In this document: positions 22,505 through 33,080 of the stretch, in pieces
Numbering within the stretch: the stretch's first letter is position 1
How the letters are laid out: the number at the start of each line of letters is the position of its first letter
DNA from: Gautieria morchelliformis
Lineage: Eukaryota > Basidiomycota > Agaricomycetes > Gomphales > Gomphaceae
Reading direction: 5' to 3'
DNA: 64,000 nt
NCBI GenBank assembly: GCA_015179125.1
Contig: WHVA01000194.1
Coordinates: forward strand, 62,001 to 126,000
Made by a program: the position numbers and the translations under genes
The notes under the pieces: generated by a model
What the model was told of the DNA's origin: nothing
Database searches by the model: none
The model's input: the letters and a program-made list of their open reading frames with translations, nothing else

Positions 22505-23690
22505 ATGAGTCACGAAGAAATAGGGTAGTGAGTCATTGAGAAAAAGGGTAGTGAGTCAGAGCATGCATGTGTTGGCCAATCGCAGTCCACGAATAGGGTG
22601 TGAGTCATGCACTGAGTCACACAGAAATGGGGTAGTTGTTACGACCGTGCATTTCCGATTTCCGACCTTCAGTTCCGCAACCTTTCCGCCCCTCCGATAA
22701 TTCTGACATTCCGCCCCTTGTTCTACTCCCTTGTTCTTTCGACTCTATTACTTGGACCCACCGGACCCACTTCATTATTCAACAAGACCATATGTCCGGC
22801 CCTCCTTGTGTTTCGTTGTCCCATATGTTTTCCCAACCCCTTGTTCTTTGCCATTGTTTTACCTTACCCTGAACCCCCCTTGTAGTCCCATTGTTCCCGA
22901 TTAGTTAGTTCCCACGTATTGTCTACATGACTTCCACTCCCCCCGGAATTTGCTTAGTATCATCTCATTACATGTTGTCTCAGCTCTTTGTATAAAAGCC
23001 TGTCATGTATGTCTGTTATTCTGCAATCAGATAATCACCTTCGATACTTGATTCCTTTGCTCCATCTCCTGTTCTTAGCACAGCAAGTCTAGCAAGACCT
23101 CCGTCTCTCCGCCTTCCACTTCAGTTCCGACTCAAGTTCCGACCAACCTTTAGTTCAGTACTTTCCGACTTCCAACTCATTTCCGAAATACTTAGGACGA
23201 TAGTTCATTGGGGGCACAACCTATAAGTTGAAGCCGCTGTCCTTTCCAGTTCCGACTTAGCAGAAATCTCGATACGTAACAGTAGTGAGTCAAAGAGAAA
23301 AAGGGTAGTGAGTCAGAGCATGTGTTGGCCAATCGCGGTTCACGATTAGGGAGTGAGTCATGCACTGAGTCACGCAGAAATGGGGTAGTGAGTCAGAGTG
23401 AAAAAGGGTAATGAGTCAGAACTCATGTTGACCAATCGCAGCCCATGATTAGCAGGTGAGTCATGCACTGAGTCAGGCAGAAGTCACATCTAAGAATAAG
23501 ATACACCCTTATTCTTAAAGAGGATTAGCTCAACACAGCCTTTCATTGGTAAGAGGCCTCTCAGCCAATGATACGCCAGAGTCCGAGCATGAGTCACGTG
23601 CCGAGCCAGGCTCTGAGTCATGCAAGAGTCATTTCCCAAGTCACAAGACTTTGGACCAATAATACTCCAGCTTGGCAGTGAGTCATGACC
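22505..23690. promoter_or_regulatory. Array of 16 TGAGTCA (AP-1/Gcn4-type) sites in LTR C3
   Basis: TGAGTCA occurs 16 times: five before the family B solo LTR (22505-22620) and eleven after it (23284-23690). The repeat unit also carries CCAAT (GGCCAATCGC and variants). TGAGTCA/TGACTCA is the binding core of fungal Gcn4/Cpc1 and AP-1-like bZIP factors. Binding here is inferred. Confidence 0.7.
22637..23281 (+). repeat. Family B solo LTR (645 bp) with 5 bp target duplication
   Basis: TGTTACGACCG to ATACGTAACA, flanked by GTAGT at 22632-22636 and 23282-23286. It lies within the TGAGTCA repeat array of C3. Confidence 0.93.
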
Positions 23691-23991
23691 CTAATTCTAT
23701 TTAGGAGTGTAGTTATGGCACAGCACAGCCTAGCATAGCCTTGTTGCTATGGTAGCATAGGTTGGGCTGAGTTTGTATTGCACAAACTGTGTTGTGAAGG
23801 CTTGGGAATAAATTGCTATTTCTAGAGTGCTGAGTCCGAACCGGTAGGTTGGCCAGAGTTTGTGGGTGGGTAAGTGTCCACAGGCTCGAGTTCGGGTTGG
23901 CCCACGTCGGAGTTTGAATAAGCAGAGTTGTGGATACATGTGGATTCATAACTCTGCTGCAACAGAATAGAAGTGTTTTGAGCCAAAGACA

Positions 23992-24650
23992 GGAAGTTTA
24001 CATGGAGCAACCAGAGGGGTTCCACCAGGGTGCTTATGATGATTTCCTCAAGCTTCTCAAAGGCATCTATGGTCTGAAGCAATCTGGGAGAATCTGGCAT
24101 CAGAAGCTCAATAAAGAGCTGCGGGAGATGGACTTTGTCAAAGCATTTGGGTGTACCAGAAGGGTGATGATAAGGTCATCATCCCCGTCTTTGTGGATGA
24201 TTTGACCATTGCATCCAAGTCCAAGGAAGCCATGCGGCGTGTGAAGGATGAGCTGAAGAAGCGTTTTAAACTTAGGGACCTCGGTCCTACGTCTTTCCTC
24301 CTTGGAGTTTCCATTGAGAGGGACCGAGCCAAGCGCACACTCACACTCTCACAGAAGCAGTATACCTTGGACCTTCTGGAGCGATATGGTCATTCTGATT
24401 GCTATAGAGTCTTTACTCCTATGGATCCTGGCTGCAGGCTGTCCACTGAACAGGCTCCCTCTACACCGGAGGAGGTTGAATTCATGAAAGACAAGCCATA
24501 TATTCATGCAGTGGGATCCTTGCTTTATTTGGCTACTGCAACCCGTCCAGACATAGCATATGCGGTGGGAGTATTGGCCAGATTCAACTCCAATCCTGGC
24601 ATGGCACACTGGACAGCTGTCAAGCACCTCTTCAAATACCTGAAGGGTGT
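23992..24650 (+). mobile_element. Copia element G, reverse transcriptase fragment
   Basis: Ty1/copia RT motifs: VYMEQPEGF, LLKGIYGLKQSGRIWHQKL, PVFVDDLTIASKS (the YVDD-box equivalent is FVDD), FKLRDLGPTSFLLG, and GSLLYLATATRPDIAYAV leading into RNase H. One frameshift occurs near 24150. The 5' part of the element is missing, replaced by LTR C3. The Pol sequence resumes at 25736 after an insertion. Confidence 0.8.
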
Positions 24651-25735
24651 TGTGATAAACGCAATTATCTTACTCAAATCATTTATATAAAAAGAAATTA
24701 ATAAAAAAAGAAGAGAAAATCAAAACAAAAAAATCAAAAGAAACACAAACTACATTCACGATAGACGTCGGCGCAAACGACGATCACACGAATCTTACGA
24801 CACGCTATATTACCCATAGATCGGGTAGTATACAGGAGTTCGAGCGTCGGCCACGTGCGGCCGATCAGGGACGGCGTGCCTATCGGGTGATGGTATCAGC
24901 CATGATGTCGACAGGCGCCAGGCCATAGGTACCGAGGGGTACGGGCACCAAACGCCGCAGAGAATAGTAGACTGCGCAGGGGTACAGGGTGTTGTGGAAT
25001 GACCTGAGAAAGTCATCTGCAACACATATACTCAATCAGCTGCCACACAAGAGAGGCACAGAGACAGCGGCCCCATCTCCAAGCCTAGCATTTATGCTAG
25101 GCAGGGCAAATATAGTATCATTCTCTATTCTAGCTCCATGACACGTCTCACTGGCTATTATCTCAGTATTATGTTGACAGGGGCTTTGTATACTAGGTAT
25201 AGACCCTTGCTCCAAAGCCCAGAGAATCCTAACATCATCCCCATCACCCCATGACATTATGACTATTAATTAGTCACTCCCTAGTTACAAACAGCCTTCC
25301 CGACCCATTTATCTAGTATCTTGAGTACTAGTACTTACTACTAAAATAGTATAAATAGCTAGCACGAATGTATGAACAAAATTATCCAGAATCGATTTTT
25401 TCTGCCTCCTGAAATTGCTGTAATCTTGTTTGATAGTTACAGAGCTCAGTTCTTAACAGTTTATTCCAAATCTTCATTGAGAGTCTACTATCACTGTTTA
25501 CTCTATACTACCTTAAAAGCGAACGCTTTTGATTTGACTATCCCTTGGATCGACACTGTTCTTCTGACGACACGGTCACGTGACCCTCATTCATCAGTGT
25601 TGTATGCACCCCGAAGAGCTTAGTCAGCACACAGAGGGGAGGCGAATATAGTGGTTTCAACCACTAAGCAACAGATTTCATTTGATAAAAAGGCACTAAT
25701 TAACATTTTAATCTAAAAAAGGGCACCCTTGACTA
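24651..25735. repeat. About 1.08 kb insertion of unknown type in copia G
   Basis: It separates codons for FKYLKG from TLDYKLTYK. AAGGG occurs at both edges and could be a target duplication. The left edge reads TGTTGTGATAAACGC and a TATA-like AGTATAAATAGC lies near 25350. It may be a solo LTR, but the right end lacks a clear CA. No ORF worth calling. Confidence 0.5.
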
Positions 25736-26243
25736 CAAGCTGACATACAAGCCAGGCTTGACACAGTCAACCCAGCTGTTTACGTCATATTCAGATGCAG
25801 ACCATGGTGGAGACAAAGACTGTGGTAAATCCACCGGTGCATATGTGGTTAAAATGGGAACTGGAGCCATCAGTTGGAGAACAAAATTGCAGACCATGGT
25901 CACTCTGTCTACCACAGAGGCAGAATACATTGCGGCTGTCTCGGCAGGCCAAGAGATCCTTTGGTTGCGAAATTTGTTCACTGAGCTTGGGTGGAAACCT
26001 AGAGGTTCCTCTACACTCTTCATTGATAACCAGTCAGCAGTTCAAGTTGCTAAGAATCCTGAACACCACGGGAGACTCAAGCAACTAGACTTGCGCTTCT
26101 ACTGGCTGAGAGATGTGGTCACCGAAGGAAAAATCTCAGTTGCTCACATTCCCACCGATGAGATGCCAGCAGACATGTTGACAAAGTCGTTGACAAAGGT
26201 CAAGGTTGAACGCTGCAGGAAAATGCTAGGACTAATGCTATAA
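25736..26243 (+). mobile_element. Copia element G, RNase H domain
   Basis: Typical copia C-terminus: SYSDADHGGDKDCGKSTGAY, ISWRTKLQ, STTEAEYIAAVSAGQEILWL, FIDNQSAVQVAKNPEHHGR, IPTDEMPADMLTKSL. The stop is at 26241-26243. Confidence 0.9.
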
Positions 26244-26295
26244 TGATTTGCACTGAGCATTGTTTAGCGCCTGGAGCGCTAAATAAAGTTTACAG

Positions 26296-26796
26296 TTGCT
26301 AATTATTTTCAGACTGCGCCAAACCTTGTTTTATCTTTACCAACGCTGTACATTTGCAATCAGCATATCCATGTGCCTCTCAGCGCGCCCATCTACTCCC
26401 AATTCCATCAGTTTCATCCAACCATCGCCACCTCCTTCTATCACATATCCCTCACCAGTACACTTGTCGCCGGTCACTGCCCAGTCCAATTCAGACCTTC
26501 TACCACCCGGCTTCGACACCCTACCATCATCTCCTTGCGACACTGCTCATTCAGGCAGTCATATATCATTCATACCACTCACACCACAAGTTCGCATTAA
26601 GAATTGGTGGCATGCCATGTTCTTATGGGCAACGGGGATTTTGCGACGGTGGATGAAGACTGATATGCCGAGGGTAGAAGAGGTGACTCCTGCCGTAGAC
26701 TTGGGAGCTTTAGAAGAGGAGCGGTTTGAGATGCTGCGGATGAGGACATTGGAGGAGCTGGAAGTGATTGAGGCGGTGTTCCTTGAAAGGCTGTGA
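26296..26796 (+). CDS. Unrecognised ORF between copia G RNase H and its 3' LTR
   Basis: 166 codons from the first ATG; ATG at 26371 (MCLSARPSTPNS) is an alternative start. The N-terminal half is serine/proline-rich. The C-terminal half has a hydrophobic aromatic stretch (NWWHAMFLWATGILRRW) followed by an acidic, helical tail (LEEERFEMLRMRTLEEL). It lies after the pol stop and ends 36 bases before the LTR. It may be a captured fragment, an accessory ORF or chance. No homologue recognised. Confidence 0.35.
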   Translation: MLIIFRLRQTLFYLYQRCTFAISISMCLSARPSTPNSISFIQPSPPPSITYPSPVHLSPVTAQSNSDLLPPGFDTLPSSPCDTAHSGSHISFIPLTPQVRIKNWWHAMFLWATGILRRWMKTDMPRVEEVTPAVDLGALEEERFEMLRMRTLEELEVIEAVFLERL

Positions 26797-26832
26797 GGTG
26801 TAGGAATGCAGAGCTCTATTATCAGGTGGGAG

Positions 26833-27173
26833 TGTTGAATGGTGATATTAGAAGCCCTATCCATTCTACATTTCCTCTAATTTTCTTGGTATTTTTCTCT
26901 CCAGTAGTTAGTGACTTCTTGTTGACTCTTTCCTTTGTATCTGCGCTTTTTGGCATGCTTACATAATCCAAAAAGCGCCAGCTAACAGCTGGGGAGTGTG
27001 GGAGAGTGCCCCTTATCTTCTGCACTCACCACACATCCCCAGGTATGATGTATCTAGCTGTATAATCTGATCTTGTGCACTCACCACACATCCCCAGACC
27101 TGCTGGGGTGTTTGTTAGGCTTATCAGGCTTATCAGGCTTGTTGTAAGGCTCCTATAACTTCGCTTTTTTACA
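26833..27173 (+). repeat. Probable 3' LTR of copia G (341 bp)
   Basis: TGTTGAATGG to CTTTTTTACA, directly preceded by the purine tract AGGTGGGAG. It contains a duplicated GTGCACTCACCACACATCCC (27022 and 27074) and a repeated GGCTTATCA. No second copy in the window to confirm the ends. Confidence 0.5.
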
Positions 27174-27737
27174 GGGTCTAAGGCGATGAGGGGGCCGCAA
27201 TAGTTGCTTGGTACATGAAGGAAGGGTGCTGAAGCTCGAGATGATGAGCGAGTTCGATGTGGTAGGCAACGAGGAACGAGTCGCCGATGCTTGATAAACG
27301 ATGAGCGCGGGATCGTCTGAATAGTACGTATGTGGAACGTAGTGCGCGTAGTGTAACAGCGTGGATCTAGCTCGCCGTCGGCGAGACTGAGACTTTTAAT
27401 CTGTTATTGAGAGATAAGAAGGGAGATGAAGACAAAGACAGAACGGGACACGAAGCGCAATGCGTGAGAGATGAAACACTAGCGAGGACACTGTTAACTC
27501 GCTCAACCGGACTCCTCATGGGAGTGAAGGGCTAAAACCATTAGATCATTGTAGCTACTGAGCTAGCTACTTATGCGTACGGATGCATATGCGAGTGCTC
27601 GGTCAGGGGACAGCGGAGTGGGAACTAAATAGGTGTATCCTAAAGCAGATAGTCCTGGGAAAATGCCGGTTCGCAATACAGGCAGCGCTGACATAGTAAA
27701 GAGATGAACTAATATATGCCAGTTTACAACACGCGCC
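27174..27737. other. Gene-free stretch between elements
   Basis: No coding sequence, RNA gene or repeat match is supported. It separates LTR G from the truncated reverse family A copy A5. Confidence 0.4.
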
Positions 27738-28142
27738 ACATGCGATGCCCCTTGGGAGCCATCCCCAGGCCGCATCGATGGCGTCGCCGATGTCTTCATC
27801 CTCCAGTTTTACTTTGCGGGTGCCTGTCGCGGCCCGTAAGTGCACGGCGTAGTCTGCGCAGGTGGTGCAATTGTCCGGGTGGACGATTGCCAAGGCGTCT
27901 TCCCATCCTACGATCATCCAGTTTTCCTGGTCGACTGGGGCTTGTAGGATGTTTGCAGCCCCTTGTCTCGGGGCCATTCCGCATGTCGTGGACATCGATA
28001 GATCAACGTCCATCCCATCTTTGGGGGCATCATCTTCATGGGGAGATGATGGTGGTTTGCTTCCAAGAAGCGATGCACCCTCGGAAAGATCCAAGGTGAA
28101 ATTTAACCATGCTGTGGCCAGCGCGTCACGTGGTGTGCACAT
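27738..28142 (-). pseudogene. Family A 3' ORF, reverse copy A5, N-terminal part
   Basis: It starts at 28142 with MCTPRDALATAWLNF and is open for about 135 codons through GMDVDLSM, WMIVGWEDALAIVH, TRKVKLEDEDIGDAIDAAW and GWLPRGIA, then is lost at 27738. It begins about 130 bp after the end of the chromodomain on the same strand, which defines the ORF start in the family. Confidence 0.75.
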
Positions 28143-29506
28143 GACAGATGCGTCTAGCGGCGTCTGGGGAGGTCACGTGGCTTTCCCACCCCCAGAGCTC
28201 TAGATAGCTATCTAGTGCTTCAAGATCCTTGCACAACAACATGGGTTCCCAAGTCACGTCGCCTAGGGTCCAGCGGACCTAGAACTCCAGGTCCATCGAG
28301 TTTATCCATCGATGTGCGATAATCTCGTCGACGAGCCACTCCTCGTCATCATTCGCTCCAACGTCATAAAATGACTTGGCCTCACGACGAGGGAACAATT
28401 CGTCGTTGTTAGCCTTGTATTGTCGTACGAGGCTTGAATGGAAGACCGGTGATATGCAACGGCTTTTCAGCTCATCGGGAAACTCAAGGGTCACTGTTGA
28501 GGCATCGTTATGCACCTCGACGACGTGGTACAGTCCGATGTACCGCGGGACTAGTTTTCTGGCTCTTCCTCTCGGTAGAGTTAGGTTTTGGATCGAGAGG
28601 TAGATGTGGTCGTTGGCTGCGTACCTGTCACTCGCTGTACGTTTCTTGTTTGCATGAAACGTTTGCGTCACTCAATGCTCAATGATTGCATCGTGTGCCA
28701 CCATCAGGTTCCATCTGGCCTGATGTGTGAACTGGGCTACCCCCTTAAACGGGGTGTCTGCGGCTATGGGGAGATCTATCCACGGCTTATAGCTGTGATT
28801 CAGCTCAAAGGGCGCGAACCCTGTGGTTGCGCTGACGTTGCTGTTGAGGGTGACCTCAACCATTGGGCATTTCAACGCCCACTCCTTCTGATCATCCCTG
28901 ATGACCGCGCGCAGTATCTGTCCGATCGAGCGGTTTGCGCACTCAGTCACTCCATCCGTTTGGGAATGGAAGGCAGTCGACATAAGGAGCTTAGTTCCCC
29001 TGAGTTGCTGTAGCTCACGCCAGAAGATAGACGTGAACTTCGAGTCTCTATCCGAGATGATGGAGTCAGGAACTCCATGGAGTCGAACGAGTTCTTTCAG
29101 AAACAGCCAGGCTACTCCCTTGGCTGACACGCTCGTTGTGGTTGGAACGAGGTGGACATGCGACGTTAGTTGATCGATGACTACCATCAGGTAGTCACAG
29201 TCATTAGATTTGGGCAGGGGCCCCATGAAGTTGATGCCAATCGACTGCCATGGCCTATCCAGAATGGGTAGGCTGTGTAGTAAGCCTTTGGGCCATTGTG
29301 GCCCGGTTTTCGTCATCTGGCACTTCGTGCACGATGTGCAGAATGACTCAATGTCCAGGCTCATGCCCGGCCACCAGTATGACCTTCGAACGTAGTTCGA
29401 TGTCTTCAGATGGCCGTAGTGACCAACTATCTGGTGTGCTTGATCGATGATTATTTCGATCAGCCTCCTTCCCCCTGAAGCACAGATCGGGGGATGGCGA
29501 TGACGT
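28143..29506 (-). mobile_element. Family A (copy A5) integrase and chromodomain
   Basis: Zinc finger: HQIVGHYGHLKTSNYVRRSY with CTSCTKCQ. Core: GINFMGPLPKSND, where the usual first catalytic Asp is Asn; SDRDSKF; TDGVTECAN with the Glu kept. After a stop at 28672 the frame gives the C-terminal domain and the chromodomain start (EEWLVDEIIAHRW); another stop precedes VRWTLGDVTWEPM. It is cut upstream at 29506 by the 5' end of copia H. Confidence 0.8.
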
Positions 29507-29883
29507 TGTCATGACGCGTTTATTTCTCATACTCAGATGCTCTGTTCTCCCATTTCCCACTCCACCTCCATGTTCATTCCGATCGCCCTCGCCATGTTCG
29601 GCAACCGATCTTCGCTGTTTGCACCATTTACCATAGCCACGCCGTCGAAGCACGATCGACGTCTTTGGACTGACTTGGCAGTCATCGCTGAGCCTATCAC
29701 CTCCTCTGCTCAACCCTCTTTCGATGATGTTCCTATGATCGGATTGTCATGACTTGTGTATTTCCTGCACCTTGTTATCCCCATTTCCCCTTTCGCCACT
29801 CCTCCCCGGTGTTCGCTCAGCTTCGCCCTCCACCTCGACCACTCCTGCCCTCCTATACTCCACCAACTCAATACCGATCAACG
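29507..29883 (+). repeat. Probable 5' LTR/leader of copia H
   Basis: It begins TGTCATGACGCG exactly where the family A integrase coding sequence breaks off; TTGTCATGAC recurs at 29746. The stretch is pyrimidine-rich and runs into the copia gag ATG. The LTR end cannot be fixed because no second copy is present. Confidence 0.45.
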
Positions 29884-30783
29884 ATGTCGAGTAGCAATAA
29901 CACCTACAAGATCGATCCCTTGAACGGGGATAATTACGTGGCATGGCGCCGGCGGCTCGAGTGGATACTCAATGATTTAGATCTGTGGGACATGGCTATC
30001 GGCAGGGAGATGGAACCAAGAACGGCAGACGCTGGCAACGTCACTGCGACCGAGCAGCAGGAAATTGACGATTGGAGAAGGAAGGACAAAAAGGCTAGAA
30101 AAGAGATTTGCCTCAGAGTTGCCGATGAACTAGTTTACATCAATCAGACGATGTCTGCATTTGCTGTATGGACTAGTTTACAAGCGATATTCGAATCTAA
30201 GGGAGCCGTGGGGATCGTAAATCTCCGAAGAGATTTCTTCCGGACGCTTGCCGAGGACGGCGCGAACATGGAGGAGCACGTATGCAAGCTCCGCGGCATT
30301 CAACAGGAACTGAATGTGTGGGGACATTACATCAGTGACACCGAGTTCTCGAACACGTTGCTGATGTCATTACCAGATTCTTGGTCAGCGTTTATTACGG
30401 CAGTAAATGCCAGTGGAGCCGGGACGACGGCTGATATATTAATAGCTCGAGTCCTCGATGAGGATCGAGCACGGAAAGCTGGATCGGCATGGCAGACGGC
30501 GCTTAAGGCACAACAACGTCACAGGCCCAGAAAAGATGACTCAGGAGCAACAAAGGGAAAGTGCCGAAATTGCGGCAAGAAGGGTCATTACGTGAAGGAC
30601 TGCTGGGCGAAAGGCAGCAGCAAGGAAGGCCAAGCACCGAAGTGGTTCAAATCAGGGAACAAAGAAATGGTTAAACAAGTGGAAGAAAAGGACTTCGTGT
30701 TTGTATCTAAGGAGGTAGCATACAGTGCCATATCTGCATCCGACTGGCTAGCCGATTCAGCGGCAACAACACACATAGCTTGA
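29884..30783 (+). mobile_element. Copia H Gag with zinc knuckle and protease start
   Basis: MSSSNNTYKIDPLNGDNY is a typical copia Gag N-terminus (start chosen over the in-frame ATG at 29749). A UBN2-type Gag region follows (FAVWTSLQAIFESKG, LLMSLPDSWSAFI), then a CCHC knuckle, CRNCGKKGHYVKDC, and the protease active-site start WLADSAATTHI. It ends at a TGA at 30781-30783; the sequence after it is still protease, so the stop is probably a mutation. Confidence 0.85.
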
Positions 30784-33080
30784 AGCCGAAACGATTTTGC
30801 TAGCTATGCCGAGGAGCCGTCGGAAATCGAAGGAATTTCACCTGGAGCAGTACTACATACACAAGGCCGAGGCACTATATACATGGAATTCAAGGTCGGC
30901 TCCAAGACGAACACAATCGAACTACGTGACGTCAAGCATGCACCAGATGCGCCGAACAACCTTATCACTGTAGGGCGTCTAACTGATAAGGGCAACACGG
31001 CCACATTTACAGGCACCGGCGTCGAATTCAAAACACGCGCCGGAGTTATTTTTGCACAGGGACAGAAGCGTGGGAGGCTATTCTGTATGAAGGCATGGGT
31101 CACCTGATCAGTCGAGGCACGGGATTTTGCCGCAGCGGCAAAGGGTCGGTCATGGGACAAATGGCACAGGATACTCGGGCATGTCAACATAAACTCTATA
31201 AAAATGTTGAAATCTAATGACCTAGTTACTGGACTCGAGATCGATGAGTCAAAGGAGCCGAGTCAGTGCAAAGCTTGCATACAAGGCAAACGGCATGTGG
31301 AGCCGTTCCCTAAAAGAGCCGAGGACACTCACTGTTGATCAGGTCAGTGACCTAACAGTATCCGATGTATGGGGGCCTGCCCAGACCGAGGGACCGTTGT
31401 GTGAAAAATACTTTTATTCTTTCATGGACATCAAATCGAGATACACGGTCATTTATTTCGGGGGCGCCAAAGATGAAGCGCTCAAACACTTTGAGATGTA
31501 CAAAGCATTCCTCGAGACCCAAACAGGTCAGAAACTGAAGAAATTTCGCTTGGACAATGGAGGGGAATATGTCAATAAAAATTTCAAAGAATTTTGTGCA
31601 AGACATGGCATTATTATGGAGACCACAGCTCCATACTCCCCAGCCCAGAATGGAATTGCAGAACGACTCAACTGGACTTTACTCGAGCACGCACGGGCGA
31701 TGATATTCGCCAAGAACCTGCCAAAAATACTCTGGCCTGAGGCCATGGCTTACATGTGGTATATCAAAATCCGATCACCCACGCGAGCGCTTGGAGATGA
31801 CGCAATGCCATTCCAGGCACTATTTGGCAAGAAGCCGAACATAGCACATCTAGAGGAATTCGGGACAAACTGCTGGGTTATGGTACCAGATCAGCGTCGA
31901 GCTAAACTTGATCCAAAAGCAGAAGAACACATATTCGTCGGAGTAGCTGAACATGCAAAAGCCTGGAGGTATTACAATAAAGCCTCAAAGCACGTTCAAA
32001 TCTCAAGAAATATCACATTTGACGAAAGTGACAATAAACTCTATCCTATCCCAGATAACGACGATGACGACACTACTACGGCACCGCTCGAGGGGGAGCA
32101 CTCACCACGCGAGCATGTGCCGGACCCGATCCCATCTACCCCGCAGATGTCATCACCCCAGATGACACCCGTTCCTGATCCACCTGAACAAGCGCCAGCT
32201 CCACAGATTCGATGGAGCGCGCGTATCACACAAAGACCGGATTACCGGAAACTGAATGATTCAGGACGCACCGAGCAGGCTTACATAACGAGAGAAATCA
32301 TTACTGAACCCGAGAATTATAGAGCAGCGGTATCATGTGAGGATGCGCCGATCTGGGAGAAAGCAATGGAAATTGAAATGGACCAACATAAAACGCTAAG
32401 AACATGGGAATTAACAGAACTACCACCTGGACGAGTAGCTATCGGTTGCCGATGGGTATACGCTGTCAAAATGCAACCAGATGGACAATTTGATAAAGCC
32501 AAAGCAAGGGTTGTGGCCCAGGGATTCACACAGAGGCCAGGGATGGATTACTACGAAATAACTTCACCCGTGATCAAGTTCGATTCACTACGTGTTCTAT
32601 TAGCCATCGCAAACACACTCGATTGGGAAATCAAAATGATGGATGTCAAAGGCGCCTATCTCAATTCAACCATAGATGAGGAGATCTACATGCGCCAGCC
32701 CGACGGTTTTGATGATGGATCTGGACGTGTTCTAAGAATATACAGAGCGCTCTATGGACTCAAGCAATCAGGACGAGCTTGGCATCAGCACTTATGCAAA
32801 TTACTACTCGATCTCGGCTTCCATCAAAGCACAGCCGATGAATGCGTCTACATCAGACAAGATAAGGACTCAATCAAAGTCATATCAGTATATGTGGACG
32901 ACTTCGGACTATTTGCTGATTCCAAAGGAGGGATGGTTAAGCTCAAGGGGGAGCTTCACGGAAAATTCCCTTTAACAGATTTAGGAGAAATGAAGAAAAT
33001 CTTGGGAATTAGAGTTGAGAGGAATAGGGATGAGGGAACACTGACTATGTCTCAAGGACATTACATCCACATCATTCAAT
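30784..33080 (+). mobile_element. Copia H Pol: protease, integrase, reverse transcriptase (broken and truncated)
   Basis: Protease continues to a stop at about 31107. A GAG-pre-integrase finger follows (WHRILGHVN..., CKACIQGK), then a frameshift near 31250. The long frame 31244-33080 holds integrase (D in SDVWGP, D in RLDNGGEY, E in NGIAERLNW), a proline-rich linker, and RT with WVYAVKMQPDG, LYGLKQSGRAWHQ and the catalytic VYVDD box. It stops abruptly within the RT-RNase H linker, where family A sequence begins. RNase H and the 3' LTR are missing. Confidence 0.88.

Larger units (their letters stand above)
21662..23991 (-). repeat. Family C LTR, reverse copy C3, with internal tandem repeats
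   Basis: On the plus strand it opens TGTTTTGGAACCCTTCAAGACTTTGG, the reverse of the C1 end, and runs to about 23964-23991 (CTCTGCTGCAACA). It is longer than C1 because of tandem repeats of about 130-170 bp between 22500 and 23480 and repeats of TTAGTAGCTGTGCTAGTTGC at 22200-22390. It is interrupted by a family B solo LTR. Confidence 0.7.
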
